38,727 nt of DNA from Rhizobium sp. ASV8 (GCF_016429255.1 NZ_JAELUG010000063.1:1-38727), one strand, 5' to 3'; shown: positions 17,152-25,774, counted from the first letter of the stretch. Translations and numbers: made by a program. Notes: generated by a model from the letters alone, not told the origin.

Positions 17152-17856
17152 TCAGGCAAAGGGCTCTGAAAGCATTGCGTCAAGATCGGCTTTTGCTTCG
17201 TCCGAAAGATAGGGCCGCAACAGGCCCGAGACCTGGCTCAGTCCCCAATGGACGTGTTGCGGGCCGAGTTCGTGAACACCCTCCTGCAGGCCGAGATAGA
17301 CAGCCCAATAGGTCGAGACGATCCACATATTCGTCAATAGCGGCTTGCGATCCTCGTCAGCGACGCTGATCAAACCTGCATCTTCCATTCGCTGAAAAAT
17401 GACGTCGACGGATAGGCGCATGCCGCCACTGACCATCAGGATCGGCGCTCTCAACGCCGGCGCTGTCGCCAGCAGGCCCGGAATGTCGCGAAACAGGAAG
17501 CGATGAGTCCAGACGAGCGAAAACCATTTGCGCAGAAAGCCGGCATAGGCTTTTGAATCCGCCCCCTGAACGGCATCGGCCTCCTTGACCAACATCAACG
17601 CATCGGCTTCGAAACGGGCAAACAGCGCCAAAACGAGGGATTCTTTGGTGCGAAAGTGGTAGTAGAGATTGCCCTGATTTATGTGAACGGCCTTAGCGAT
17701 CTCGGCAGTCGTGACCGCCTCCGGCCCTTTCTGATTGAAGAGCGCCAATGTCGCAACGAGGATCCGTTCGCGTGTACCGAGCCGTACCACCGGGCCTGGT
17801 CCCCCACCTTTATTTTCCGCCACGCTCATTGCCCCTTGAAGCTCCAAAGCGTTCAT
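17152..17856 (-). CDS. TetR family transcriptional regulator
   Basis: A 234-residue repressor-type regulator. The helix-turn-helix lies at about residues 30-75: 'TRERILVATLALFNQKG', 'VTTAEIAKAVHINQGNLYYHFRTKESLV'. The rest is the variable ligand-binding and dimerisation domain. The ATG at 17856 lies only nine bases from a perfect 18-bp inverted repeat at 17866-17883. It diverges from the cytochrome P450 gene, which suggests that it represses itself and the P450, and it is convergent with the flavin monooxygenase. An internal Met at residue 10 is a possible alternative start. The inducer is unknown, perhaps the P450 substrate. Confidence 0.9.
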   Translation of the reverse strand: MNALELQGAMSVAENKGGGPGPVVRLGTRERILVATLALFNQKGPEAVTTAEIAKAVHINQGNLYYHFRTKESLVLALFARFEADALMLVKEADAVQGADSKAYAGFLRKWFSLVWTHRFLFRDIPGLLATAPALRAPILMVSGGMRLSVDVIFQRMEDAGLISVADEDRKPLLTNMWIVSTYWAVYLGLQEGVHELGPQHVHWGLSQVSGLLRPYLSDEAKADLDAMLSEPFA

Positions 17857-17865
17857 CTTATCTTT

Positions 17866-17883
17866 TTAAGGTGAACACCTTAA
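17866..17883. promoter_or_regulatory. Probable TetR operator TTAAGGTGAACACCTTAA
   Basis: Two perfect 8-bp half-sites, TTAAGGTG and CACCTTAA, around a 2-base spacer, centred between the divergent TetR and P450 starts. Length, symmetry and place are those of a TetR-family operator that would block both promoters at once. The site touches the 5' leader of the regulator gene and ends 45 bases before the P450 ATG. Confidence 0.8.
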
Positions 17884-17928
17884 TCCTGATCTACAGGCAT
17901 TTGTGCGGTTGAACAAGGAGACTGAAGG

Positions 17929-19296
17929 ATGAATGCAAGCGTCGATATTGCAGGTGTGTCGCCAGGCGCATTTCCGCTCACGCAGCGCTCGATGCCGCGC
18001 GTGCTTCTTTCTCTGATCCGCAACCCTCTTGATGCGTTGCCGCCCCAGATCTTCGAAGAGCCTTTCGTATTCACGCAAATGGCGGGGAAGTCCCGGCTCT
18101 ACCTCGCCGATCCCGAGCTGATCTATCAGGCACTCGTCCGCAATTCCGACGCGCTCGGTAAGGGCGAAGATGTGCGACGACTGCTCGGTCCCGCACTTGG
18201 CGAGGGCATCCTGACCTCGGACGGCGCGCATTGGAAATGGCAGCGCCAATCGGTCGCCGGTGCCTTTCGCCACGAGAAGCTGCTTGAGCTTCAACCTGCC
18301 ATGATTGCGGCTGCAGAGCATCGGCGCGATCTTTGGCTCGCACACAAAGGCAAACCCCTCGACCTCTGCCAGGAAATGATGCGCACCACTTTCGACATCA
18401 TCGTCGAGACGATGATGTCCGGTGGCGACGGGATCGATGTCGACAGGGTCGAACGCAACATCACCAATTATCTCAAGCCAACCGGCTGGAAATTCGCACT
18501 TGGGCTGGTCGGCGCGCCCGGCTGGATGCCGCATCCCGGCAAGGAAAAGGCAAGAGCCGCCGTCATCTTCCTGCGCGCAACCCTTGCCAAGGTGATTGCC
18601 GAACGGAGACGCAGCGGCATCGAACGACACGACCTTGTTTCAATGCTGCTTGAGGCGGCCGATCCGGAAACTGGCCGCATGATGACCGATGAAGAGATCA
18701 TCGACAATCTGATGACCTTCATCACCGCCGGGCACGAGACGACAGCGCTCGGCCTTGCCTGGACACTTCATCTTCTCGCTCGCCACCCCGACTGCCAGGC
18801 CAGGCTCTTCGACGAAATCGCCGCGGTAACGGAAGGTGGCCCTCTACTCGCAGACCATGTCGGCAAGCTCACCTATGCGAAGCAAGTTTTCTCCGAATCC
18901 ATGCGGCTTTATCCGCCCGCCCCGATCATCTCGCGTACGGCAGTGCGCGAATTCACGCTCGGTGCCTATACAATTCCGGCGGATACGATCCTCTACATTC
19001 CGATCTACGCTGTGCATCGCCACGCCGCCATATGGGAGGATCCGCTGGTCTTCGACCCCGATCGCTTTGAGCCGGAGACGGCGAGAAACCGCCATCGCTT
19101 CGCCTTCATGCCCTTCGGCGCAGGACCGCGTGTGTGCATCGGCAACGGCTTTGCCATGATGGAAGCCGTTGCGATCCTTGCCGTGCTGCTTCAGAAGTTT
19201 CGGGTGACCGGCGCGAGCGAACCAGAGCCCAAGCCGGTCATGAAGGTGACATTGCGGCCAATGCATCCTTTGCCGATCAATCTCATAGAGCGATAG
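17929..19296 (+). CDS. Cytochrome P450
   Basis: A 455-residue haem monooxygenase without a membrane anchor, so probably soluble. Landmarks in order: the C-helix 'HWKWQRQSVAGAF', the oxygen-activating I-helix 'TFITAGHETTALGLAW', the ExxR pair in 'FSESMRLYPPAP', the 'DPDRFEPE' meander, and the haem-ligand loop 'FGAGPRVCIGNGFA' with Cys403. The ATG at 17929 has AAGGAG eight bases upstream. The long I-helix region and the aromatic-poor 'LYPPAP' segment resemble P450s that act on fatty-acid-like or terpenoid substrates, but the subfamily was not resolved. No ferredoxin or reductase gene is adjacent, so electron partners are elsewhere. It is probably controlled by the divergent TetR protein. Confidence 0.93.
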   Translation: MNASVDIAGVSPGAFPLTQRSMPRVLLSLIRNPLDALPPQIFEEPFVFTQMAGKSRLYLADPELIYQALVRNSDALGKGEDVRRLLGPALGEGILTSDGAHWKWQRQSVAGAFRHEKLLELQPAMIAAAEHRRDLWLAHKGKPLDLCQEMMRTTFDIIVETMMSGGDGIDVDRVERNITNYLKPTGWKFALGLVGAPGWMPHPGKEKARAAVIFLRATLAKVIAERRRSGIERHDLVSMLLEAADPETGRMMTDEEIIDNLMTFITAGHETTALGLAWTLHLLARHPDCQARLFDEIAAVTEGGPLLADHVGKLTYAKQVFSESMRLYPPAPIISRTAVREFTLGAYTIPADTILYIPIYAVHRHAAIWEDPLVFDPDRFEPETARNRHRFAFMPFGAGPRVCIGNGFAMMEAVAILAVLLQKFRVTGASEPEPKPVMKVTLRPMHPLPINLIER

Positions 19297-19314
19297 GCGA
19301 AACGACGCCCTGTC

Positions 19315-20352
19315 TCAGCCGCCCCAGGTCTGCTCCAGGAGGCGGACCCAATTTTCATGGGCAATTTTTGCGATCGCCTGATCGTCGAAACCATGCGCGC
19401 GCAGGGCGTCGATCAGCTTCGGCAGGCCAGCGGCATCGCCGAGCGCCTGCGGAATGGTCGTGCCGTCGAAATCGGATCCGAGGGCGACATGATCGATGCC
19501 GATCCGCTCGGCGATGTAAGCAACGTGTCGGACGAGGACATCAAGCGGCGTGTCGGCGTTCTTCACGCCGTCATCGCGTAGGAACAGCACCCCGAAATTG
19601 ATACCGACTAGGCCGTTCGACTCGCCGATCGCATCGAGCTGCTTGTCTGTCAGATTGCGGCTGTGCGGGCAGAGCGTATGAGCGTTGGAATGCGAGGCGA
19701 CGAGCGGCGCATTCGAAAGCTTCGCAATCTCCCAGAAGCCCTTCTCGTTCATATGCGAGAGATCGATCATGACCCTCAGCTCGTTGCAGGCGCGGATCAG
19801 GTCCTTGCCGGCATCGGTCAGGCCGGCACCGATATCGGGCGTCGAGTTGAAGCGGAAGGGCACACCGTGAGCAAAGACATTCGACCGGCTCCACACCGGA
19901 CCGAGCGAGCGCAGCCCGGCCTGATGAAGAACGTAGAGCGCATCGAGATCGGCACCGATCGCTTCCACGCCCTCGATGTGGAAAACCGCGGCAAAACGGC
20001 CTTCGGCAATCGAGCTGCGAATGTCCGCAGCGGAGCGGCAAACCTTCACCCCGCCATCCGACTGGGCTTCGATGTCGAAAAGAAGCCGGGCCATCGCCAG
20101 CGTCTCGTTCAATGCATCGGGTTGCGCGGGGGTGACAAAGTCGACGTTTTCGGGGCGCGGCTGGTCCGGGGACGGGATGAAAATCGCGCAGAGCCCACCG
20201 GCCAGGCCGCCACGACGCGCACGTGGCAGATCGATGTGCCCCGCATCCTCGCCCTGCAGGAAGGCATTGACGGAATTCGAACTGCTGCGGCGCAACCGCA
20301 GCAACACGTCATTATGGCCATCGAAGACGGGGACGAGCGAAGATTGGGTCAT
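19315..20352 (-). CDS. Membrane dipeptidase family (M19) zinc dipeptidase
   Basis: A 345-residue zinc hydrolase of peptidase family M19 (renal dipeptidase fold), which splits dipeptides and tolerates a D-residue at the C-terminal position. Metal ligands are readable: the HxD pair in 'DGHNDVLLRL', Glu in 'VFHIEGVEAIGADLDALYVLH', His in 'DLSHMNEKGFWEIA' and His in 'VASHSNAH'; 'LGSDFDG' provides the late Asp. There is no signal peptide, so it acts in the cytoplasm. The ATG at 20352 has a GGAA-type site; an ATG at 20382 has none. It diverges from a peptide ABC transporter, so it probably cleaves the imported dipeptides. It is convergent with the P450 with an 18-base gap. Confidence 0.9.
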   Translation of the reverse strand: MTQSSLVPVFDGHNDVLLRLRRSSSNSVNAFLQGEDAGHIDLPRARRGGLAGGLCAIFIPSPDQPRPENVDFVTPAQPDALNETLAMARLLFDIEAQSDGGVKVCRSAADIRSSIAEGRFAAVFHIEGVEAIGADLDALYVLHQAGLRSLGPVWSRSNVFAHGVPFRFNSTPDIGAGLTDAGKDLIRACNELRVMIDLSHMNEKGFWEIAKLSNAPLVASHSNAHTLCPHSRNLTDKQLDAIGESNGLVGINFGVLFLRDDGVKNADTPLDVLVRHVAYIAERIGIDHVALGSDFDGTTIPQALGDAAGLPKLIDALRAHGFDDQAIAKIAHENWVRLLEQTWGG

Positions 20353-20565
20353 GTTCCATTCCAAAAATTGTCGTTGATACATGCGTAGGCAAGCTTGCAG
20401 GGCCGAGCAAATGCAAACCGCGCATAGGCTCTGCGAAAAACGGAATTAGGCGCTCGCAATAGGCGCTGTTAAAGAACCGGGCGAAAATACGATAGCGGCC
20501 GAGCCGTGCCAAGCCTTGTCTGCTTGCCACCGAGCCTTTGCCGCAAGAGTGAAAGGGGATTTCGC
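20353..20565. promoter_or_regulatory. Divergent promoter region with TAGGC repeats
   Basis: This 213-base gap separates the M19 dipeptidase and peptide-transporter genes. TAGGCGCT occurs twice in the same direction (20447-20454 and 20460-20467), with a third partial TAGGCTCT at 20425-20432. Such phased direct repeats could bind a regulator, possibly the LysR protein encoded at the far end of the operon, but the spacing (22 and 13 bases) is not regular. Promoter boxes were not assigned. Confidence 0.35.
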
Positions 20566-22164
20566 ATGGTTTCCAGACGCCAGTTTCTCATCGGCAGCGG
20601 TACGCTGCCCTTCCTGTCCTATCTCGATCTTGCAGAATCGGCATTTGCCGCAACGCCGAAAGACGTGCTTGTCGTTGCCCAGCAACTCGACAACATGACG
20701 AGCCTCGATCCGCATGAAAGCTTCGAAGCCGTTGGCGGCGAAGTCATCAGCAACATGTATCAGAAGCTGGTGCGTCCCAACACCGATGATCCCTCCAAGG
20801 TCGATCCGGTGCTGGCCGCATCTTGGGCTGCCGATGCCGACAGCAAGGTCTTCACCTTCAAGCTTGCCAAGGCAAGCTTCGCAAGCGGCTCTCCCGTCAC
20901 GACCGAAGACGTCGCCTTCTCGCTGCACCGCGCGATCAAGATGAACAAGGGCGCCGCGTTCATCATCAATCAGTTCGGCTTCACCGCCGAGAATGTGGAA
21001 AGCCGCATCGTTGCAACCGATGCCGAAACGCTGACACTGACGACCGAAAAGCCGACCGCGATCGCCTTCCTGCTCTACTGCCTCTCGGCCAATATCGCCG
21101 CGGTGGTCGAAAAGAAGGTCGCGCTCGCCAATGAAGTGAACGGCGACATGGGCAATGCCTGGCTGCAGAAGAACAGCGCCGGCTCCGGCAGCTTCCAGCT
21201 TCAGTCCTGGAAGGCGAGCGAAGCGATATCGCTGACGGTCAATCCGCACGGTCCCTACAAGGGCAATCTGAAGCGCGTCATCCTGCGCCACGTCACCGAT
21301 CCGGCTTCGCAGCTCCTGATGCTGAAGAAGGGCGATGTCGATATCGCCCGTGATCTGACCTCGGAGCAGCTGCGCACCATCCAGAACGATCCGGACTTCA
21401 CACTGGTCAGAAAGAGCATCGCCGGACTGGTGGTGATCTCGCTCAATCAGGGTGTCGCCAATCTGGCCAAGCCGCAGGTCTGGCAGGCGGTAAAGTGGGC
21501 GCTCGACTACAAGGGCATGCATGAGAACATCGTGCCGCTGACCCACACGATCCACCAGAGCTTCGAGCCGGAAGGCTTCCCCTCCGCAATCAGCGACACA
21601 CCCTTCCAGAAGGATGTCGCTAAGGCGAAGGCTCTGATGGCCGAAGCCGGGCTTGCCGACGGGTTCGACGTGATCATGGATCACTATGCCGCCCAGCCCT
21701 ATCCCGACCTCGCTCAGGCCATTCAGGCAAACCTCGCCGAAATCGGTATCCGCGTGAAGCTGCAGTCCGCCGAAAACCGGCAGGTGCTGACCAAGATGCG
21801 CGCGCGCCAGCACGAGATGGCCCTTACCGTATGGGGCACGGATTACTTCGATCCGAACTCCAACGGCGAAGTCTTCACCATCAACAAGGACAATTCCGAC
21901 GACGCCAAGAGCAAGCCGTTCCTGTGGCGCTCGCGCTACAAGAACGACGACTTCGCCGCAAAGGCCGAAGCCGCGCGCGACGAGAAGGATCCGGCCAAGC
22001 GTATCGCTCTCTATGAAGAGCTGCAGCGCGAGCACATGCAGAACAGCCCCTTCGCCTTCATGTTCCAGACCGTGAAGACTGCGGCTTGCCGCAAGGCCGT
22101 GTCCGGCTTCCGGCTTGGCGCCCTTTCGGAAGCCAATTCCTATCAGGAGACCAGCAAGGCTTGA
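20566..22164 (+). CDS. Peptide ABC transporter substrate-binding protein (DppA/DdpA type, Tat signal)
   Basis: A 532-residue periplasmic protein of the SBP_bac_5 family that captures di- or oligopeptides. The signal peptide is of the twin-arginine type, 'SRRQFLIGSGTLPFL', with a likely cut after 'AESAFA'. Family landmarks: 'DPHESFEAVGGEVISNMYQKLV', 'AASWAADADSKVFTFKL', 'PVTTEDVAFSLHRAI' and a late 'PFAFMFQTV'. The ATG at 20566 follows AAAGGGG; the longer frame to 20506 is rejected. It is the first of five transporter genes; its stop overlaps the TTG start of the permease gene. The neighbouring M19 dipeptidase, D-aminopeptidase and D-amino-acid transaminase suggest D-residue-containing peptides as ligands (inference). 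Confidence 0.92.
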   Translation: MVSRRQFLIGSGTLPFLSYLDLAESAFAATPKDVLVVAQQLDNMTSLDPHESFEAVGGEVISNMYQKLVRPNTDDPSKVDPVLAASWAADADSKVFTFKLAKASFASGSPVTTEDVAFSLHRAIKMNKGAAFIINQFGFTAENVESRIVATDAETLTLTTEKPTAIAFLLYCLSANIAAVVEKKVALANEVNGDMGNAWLQKNSAGSGSFQLQSWKASEAISLTVNPHGPYKGNLKRVILRHVTDPASQLLMLKKGDVDIARDLTSEQLRTIQNDPDFTLVRKSIAGLVVISLNQGVANLAKPQVWQAVKWALDYKGMHENIVPLTHTIHQSFEPEGFPSAISDTPFQKDVAKAKALMAEAGLADGFDVIMDHYAAQPYPDLAQAIQANLAEIGIRVKLQSAENRQVLTKMRARQHEMALTVWGTDYFDPNSNGEVFTINKDNSDDAKSKPFLWRSRYKNDDFAAKAEAARDEKDPAKRIALYEELQREHMQNSPFAFMFQTVKTAACRKAVSGFRLGALSEANSYQETSKA

Positions 22165-23174
22165 CCCGTCGGATCAAATCTTTCTCCGCCATTCTGAGCA
22201 GCGTCATCCTGACGCTGCTCGGATTGTCGATCGTCACATTTCTGATCGGCCGCGTCATGCCGGTCGATCCGGTCATTGCCGCGGTTGGCGACAATGCGCC
22301 CGAGGCCGTGGTCACGCGCGTGCGGGCGGAAATGGGCCTCGACCAGCCCCTCCCTGTGCAGTTCCTGCATTATCTGAGCCAGCTTCTGCATGGCGATCTC
22401 GGCATGTCGGTTCTGACCAAGAATCCGGTGTCGCAAGACATTGCCCGCTTCTTTCCCGCGACATTCGAGCTTGCGACCGCAGCCCTTATCCTTGCCGCCA
22501 TCATCGGCATTCCGCTCGGCGTGTGGGCCGCCGTCAGGCAGGGAACGATCACCGATCAGGCGATCCGCGTCGTCTGTCTGGCCGGCCATTCCATACCGGT
22601 CTTCATGCTGTCCCTCATTTCGCTGCTGGTGTTCTATTCGGCTCTCGGCATCGCGCCCGGCCCGGGACGGCAGGATATCATCTATGACGGCATGATCACG
22701 CCGATCACCGGACTGCTTTCCGTCGATACCTTGCTTGCCGGCGATCTCGATGCTTTCTGGGATGCGCTCGCTCACATGGCGCAACCTGTCTGCATCCTCG
22801 CCTATTTCAGCATGGCCTATATCGCCCGCATGACGCGCGCCTTCATGATCGATGCTCTGAAGGGCGAATTCGTCATCACCGCGCGTGCCAAGGGCCTGTC
22901 CCTCAACCGCGTCATCTGGGGGCATGCCTTCCCGACGGTTGCCGTGCAGCTGGTAACGGTGCTGGCGCTGACCTATGCAGGGCTGCTCGAAGGCGCCGTC
23001 GTCACCGAAACGGTCTTTTCATGGCCCGGCATCGGCCAGTATCTGACCAACTCGCTCATGAACGGCGACATGAACCCGGTCATCGGCACCACGCTCCTGA
23101 TCGGCATCATTTATGTGGGGTTGAACCTCGTCGCCGATCTCTTCTATCGCCTGCTGGATCCGAGGGTGCGATGA
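22161..23174 (+). CDS. Peptide ABC transporter permease (DppB/DdpB type), TTG start
   Basis: A 337-residue inner-membrane permease of the BPD_transp_1 family. It opens 'RRIKSFSAILSSVILTLLGLSIVTFLIGRVMPVDPV', typical of DppB first spans, and has the family loop 'EFVITARAKGLSLNRVIWGHAF' that contacts the ATPase. The TTG at 22161 is preferred: it overlaps the preceding stop as TTGA and has AGGAG 11 bases upstream. The longer frame from 22086 would overlap the binding protein deeply. Its stop overlaps the next ATG. Translation of the whole transporter is therefore coupled. Confidence 0.92.
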   Translation: MTRRIKSFSAILSSVILTLLGLSIVTFLIGRVMPVDPVIAAVGDNAPEAVVTRVRAEMGLDQPLPVQFLHYLSQLLHGDLGMSVLTKNPVSQDIARFFPATFELATAALILAAIIGIPLGVWAAVRQGTITDQAIRVVCLAGHSIPVFMLSLISLLVFYSALGIAPGPGRQDIIYDGMITPITGLLSVDTLLAGDLDAFWDALAHMAQPVCILAYFSMAYIARMTRAFMIDALKGEFVITARAKGLSLNRVIWGHAFPTVAVQLVTVLALTYAGLLEGAVVTETVFSWPGIGQYLTNSLMNGDMNPVIGTTLLIGIIYVGLNLVADLFYRLLDPRVR

Positions 23175-24073
23175 TGCTTGCAACTTTTCGCAATTGGGCT
23201 CTCGACGAGTCCCCCGCTTCCAGACGTCAGGCCGCCTGGGGCGATCGCTATCGCATCTGGCTCGGTTTGAAGGGCAATGCCCTTGGGATGATCGGTCTTT
23301 CGATCATCGCGCTGTTCATCCTACTTGCGCTTTTCGCGCCCTGGCTTGCAACCCATGATCCGGCGACGCAGGATCTGGCGAACCGTCTTGCGCGTCCAAG
23401 CGCTGCCCACTGGCTCGGCACCGACGAGCTCGGCCGCGACATCTATTCTCGCCTGCTCTATGGCGGTCGCGTGACCCTCGGCATGGTCATTGCCGTCGTC
23501 GTGCTCGTGGCACCGATCGGCCTCGCTATCGGCTGCATCGCCGGCTATTTCGGCGGCATGGTCGACACCGCGTTGATGCGCCTGACCGACATCTTCCTCG
23601 CCTTTCCCCGTCTCGTGCTGGCGCTCGCCTTCGTGGCCGCGTTGAAGCCTGGCGTCGAAAGCGCCGTGCTTGCAATCGCACTCACCGCTTGGCCTCCTTA
23701 TGCCCGGCTGGCGCGCGCTGAAACGATGACCGTACGCGGCGCCGATTTCATCGCCGCCTATCGACTGACGGGCGCTTCGTCCTGGCGCATCATCATGCGG
23801 CATATCGCGCCGCTCTGCCTGCCGAGCCTCATCGTTCGCGTGACGCTCGACATGAGCTCCATCATCATCACCGCAGCAAGCCTCGGCTTCCTCGGCATGG
23901 GTGCGCAGCCGCCTTCGCCGGAATGGGGCGCGATGATCGCAACGGCCAAGCGCTTCATCTTCGAGCAATGGTGGGTTGCAACGATCCCCGGCGTCGCCAT
24001 CTTCCTCGTCTCGCTCGCCTTCAACTTCCTGGGCGATGCGCTGCGCGACGTGCTCGATCCGAAGGGGAACTGA
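23171..24073 (+). CDS. Peptide ABC transporter permease (DppC/DdpC type)
   Basis: A 300-residue inner-membrane permease and the second channel half. The N-terminal cytoplasmic segment is followed by 'GNALGMIGLSIIALFILLALFAPWLATHDP' and 'AHWLGTDELGRDIYSRLLYGGRVTLGMV', both diagnostic for DppC. The ATPase-contact loop is 'ADFIAAYRLTGASSWRIIMRHI', and 'GFLGMGAQPPSPEWGAMIA' follows. The ATG at 23171 overlaps the previous stop (ATGA); another ATG directly follows at 23174. The ATPase gene begins three bases after the stop. Confidence 0.93.
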   Translation: MMLATFRNWALDESPASRRQAAWGDRYRIWLGLKGNALGMIGLSIIALFILLALFAPWLATHDPATQDLANRLARPSAAHWLGTDELGRDIYSRLLYGGRVTLGMVIAVVVLVAPIGLAIGCIAGYFGGMVDTALMRLTDIFLAFPRLVLALAFVAALKPGVESAVLAIALTAWPPYARLARAETMTVRGADFIAAYRLTGASSWRIIMRHIAPLCLPSLIVRVTLDMSSIIITAASLGFLGMGAQPPSPEWGAMIATAKRFIFEQWWVATIPGVAIFLVSLAFNFLGDALRDVLDPKGN

Positions 24074-24076
24074 TCC

Positions 24077-24904
24077 ATGCTGGTCGAGATCGAAAATCTG
24101 CGCATCGGCTTCAAGACGCGCACCGGCTTTGCTCCTGCGGTCAAGGGCGTGTCTCTGCGCCTTGGCGCCGAGAAGCTCGGAATCGTCGGCGAAAGCGGCT
24201 CCGGCAAGAGCCTTACCGCGCGCGCATTGATGAAGCTTTTGCCAAGGCAAACCCGCATCGAAGCCGACAAGCTCGCCTTCGACGGCATCGACATCGTGTC
24301 CGCCAGCGAAAAGCAGATGCGCACCATCCGCGGCAAGCGGGCAGGTTTCATTCTGCAGGATCCGAAATACTCCCTGAACCCCGTCAAGACCATCGGCAAT
24401 CAGGTTGCCGAGGCATGGCGGACCCATAAGGGCGGAAGCCGCCGCGAGGCTGCAGAAGCTGCAGCCAATCTGCTCGAGCAGGTCAAGATCCGCAATCCGA
24501 AGGCTGTCGCCGCCTCCTATCCGCATGAAGTCTCAGGCGGTATGGGTCAACGCGTGATGATCGCCATGATGTTGGCGCCGGACCCCGAACTGCTCATCGC
24601 GGACGAACCGACAAGCGCGCTCGATGCGACCGTGCAAGCCGAAATCCTGCGGCTGATCGAGGAGCTCGTCTCGCAGCGCTCCATGGGGCTGCTGCTCATC
24701 AGCCATGACCTGCCGCTCGTCTCGCATTTCTGCGACCGCGTTGCAGTCATGTATTCCGGGCGCGTGATGGAGGAGATCAAGGCTTCCGAGCTGCTTTCCG
24801 CCGCTCACCCCTACACGCGCGGCCTGCTGAATTGCATTCCTTCGCTTACGCATCCGAAGGAACGGCTGCCCATTCTCGAGCGTGACCCGGAGTGGCTGAA
24901 ATGA
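24077..24904 (+). CDS. Peptide ABC transporter ATPase (DppD/DdpD type)
   Basis: A 275-residue ATP-binding subunit. Walker A is 'GESGSGKS' (38-45), the Q-loop 'FILQDPKYSLNP' (91-102), the signature 'VSGGMGQRVMIAMML' (about 152-166) and Walker B 'LLIADEPTSALD' (172-183), with the switch His in 'LLISHDLPLV'. A short peptide-transporter C-terminal segment 'HPYTRGLLNCIPSL' follows. It is shorter than the usual DppD of about 325 residues because the terminal extension is reduced. It starts three bases after the permease and overlaps the second ATPase gene by four bases. Confidence 0.92.
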   Translation: MLVEIENLRIGFKTRTGFAPAVKGVSLRLGAEKLGIVGESGSGKSLTARALMKLLPRQTRIEADKLAFDGIDIVSASEKQMRTIRGKRAGFILQDPKYSLNPVKTIGNQVAEAWRTHKGGSRREAAEAAANLLEQVKIRNPKAVAASYPHEVSGGMGQRVMIAMMLAPDPELLIADEPTSALDATVQAEILRLIEELVSQRSMGLLLISHDLPLVSHFCDRVAVMYSGRVMEEIKASELLSAAHPYTRGLLNCIPSLTHPKERLPILERDPEWLK

Positions 24905-25665
24905 CGATAGAGATCGATAATCTGCGGATCCGCTTCGGTGAACGCGAAGTCGTCAAGGGCGTCTCCTTCCAGGTAGAGGAAGGCGGCAGCTTCGGCATCG
25001 TCGGCGAATCCGGCTCGGGCAAATCCACCGTGCTGCGCGCCATGGCCGGCCTGAATACGAGCTGGGCGGGGCGCATCGCCTTCAACGGAGAAGCCGCACC
25101 ACAGCACCGCACACCGGATTTCTTCCGCAAGGTGCAGATGGTGTTCCAGGACCCTTACGGTTCGCTGCATCCGCGCCAGACCATTGACCGCATCCTGAGC
25201 GAGCTGCCGCTCGTTCACCGCATGGGCGACATCGATCGGCGCATCGCGTCAGCGCTCTCCGATGTCGCCCTGCCCCAAAGTGCCCGCTTCCGCTATCCGC
25301 ACCAGCTCTCGGGCGGGCAGCGGCAGCGTGTCGCCATCGCCCGTGCATTGATCGCAGAGCCGAAAATCCTGCTGCTCGACGAGCCGACGAGCGCACTCGA
25401 CGTCTCCGTCCAGGCCGAGATCCTCAACCTGCTGTCCGATCTGCGCGCGGAGCGAAAGCTCACCTATGTGATGGTCAGCCACAATCTCGGCGTGATCGCC
25501 CATCTCTGCACGCGGGTCGGGGTCATGATCGATGGCCAGATGGTTGAGCAGCTTACGTCCGACGATCTGCGGCGCGGCAACGTAACCCACCCTCATACAC
25601 GGGAACTGCGCCGCCTGAGCGTCGAGTTCGAAGAAGCGGAACCGACCAACTGCATAACTCCTTAA
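24901..25665 (+). CDS. Peptide ABC transporter ATPase (DppF/DdpF type)
   Basis: A 254-residue second ATPase of the transporter. Walker A is 'GESGSGKST' (35-43), the Q-loop 'MVFQDPYGSLHPRQT', the signature 'LSGGQRQRVAIARAL' and Walker B 'ILLLDEPTSALD'. The ATG at 24901 overlaps the preceding stop (ATGA); a GTG at 24892 is possible but less likely. The end of the protein ('NCITP') and the TAA stop lie inside the left arm of the hairpin at 25650-25693, so a palindromic repeat seems to have supplied the last codons. The lost native tail is probably short. The family's usual C-terminal extension is also abbreviated here. Confidence 0.92.
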   Translation: MTIEIDNLRIRFGEREVVKGVSFQVEEGGSFGIVGESGSGKSTVLRAMAGLNTSWAGRIAFNGEAAPQHRTPDFFRKVQMVFQDPYGSLHPRQTIDRILSELPLVHRMGDIDRRIASALSDVALPQSARFRYPHQLSGGQRQRVAIARALIAEPKILLLDEPTSALDVSVQAEILNLLSDLRAERKLTYVMVSHNLGVIAHLCTRVGVMIDGQMVEQLTSDDLRRGNVTHPHTRELRRLSVEFEEAEPTNCITP

Positions 25666-25693
25666 ATCGAAATCGATCTAAGGAGTTATGCAG
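25650..25693 (+). repeat. Palindromic repeat, hairpin 1, overlapping the end of the ATPase gene
   Basis: A perfect 15-bp stem, CTGCATAACTCCTTA (25650-25664) with its complement at 25679-25693, with an inner ATCGA/TCGAT pairing. Its left arm encodes the last five residues and the stop of the DppF-type gene. It probably also acts as a terminator or 3'-end stabiliser; AAATTTTG follows rather than a T-run. The sequence resembles, from memory, palindromes dispersed through Rhizobium genomes. Confidence 0.75.
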
Positions 25694-25706
25694 AAATTTT
25701 GAAGTG

Positions 25707-25754
25707 CTACAGCGACCTTTGCGCGTCAGGTATGGCGCGCAAAGGTCGCTGTAG
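25707..25754. repeat. Palindromic repeat, hairpin 2
   Basis: A perfect 19-bp stem, CTACAGCGACCTTTGCGCG (25707-25725), and its complement at 25736-25754 around a 10-base loop. It lies 13 bases after hairpin 1 and 20 bases before the D-aminopeptidase start. The tandem arrangement looks like a composite, mosaic-type intergenic element. It could reduce read-through from the transporter operon into the aminopeptidase gene. Confidence 0.8.
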
Positions 25755-25774
25755 TCCGCAATTACGAGGCATGC

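Noticed and set aside
20446..22035. Long minus-strand open frame of 529 codons opposite the peptide-binding protein gene
   Set aside because: It is a codon-bias shadow. The plus-strand protein has a Tat signal and clear family motifs; the antisense product matches nothing and lacks a ribosome site.
23321..24526. Minus-strand open frame of 401 codons opposite the permease and ATPase genes
   Set aside because: Low-complexity His/Asp/Arg-rich translation opposite two well-supported genes; typical high-GC shadow.
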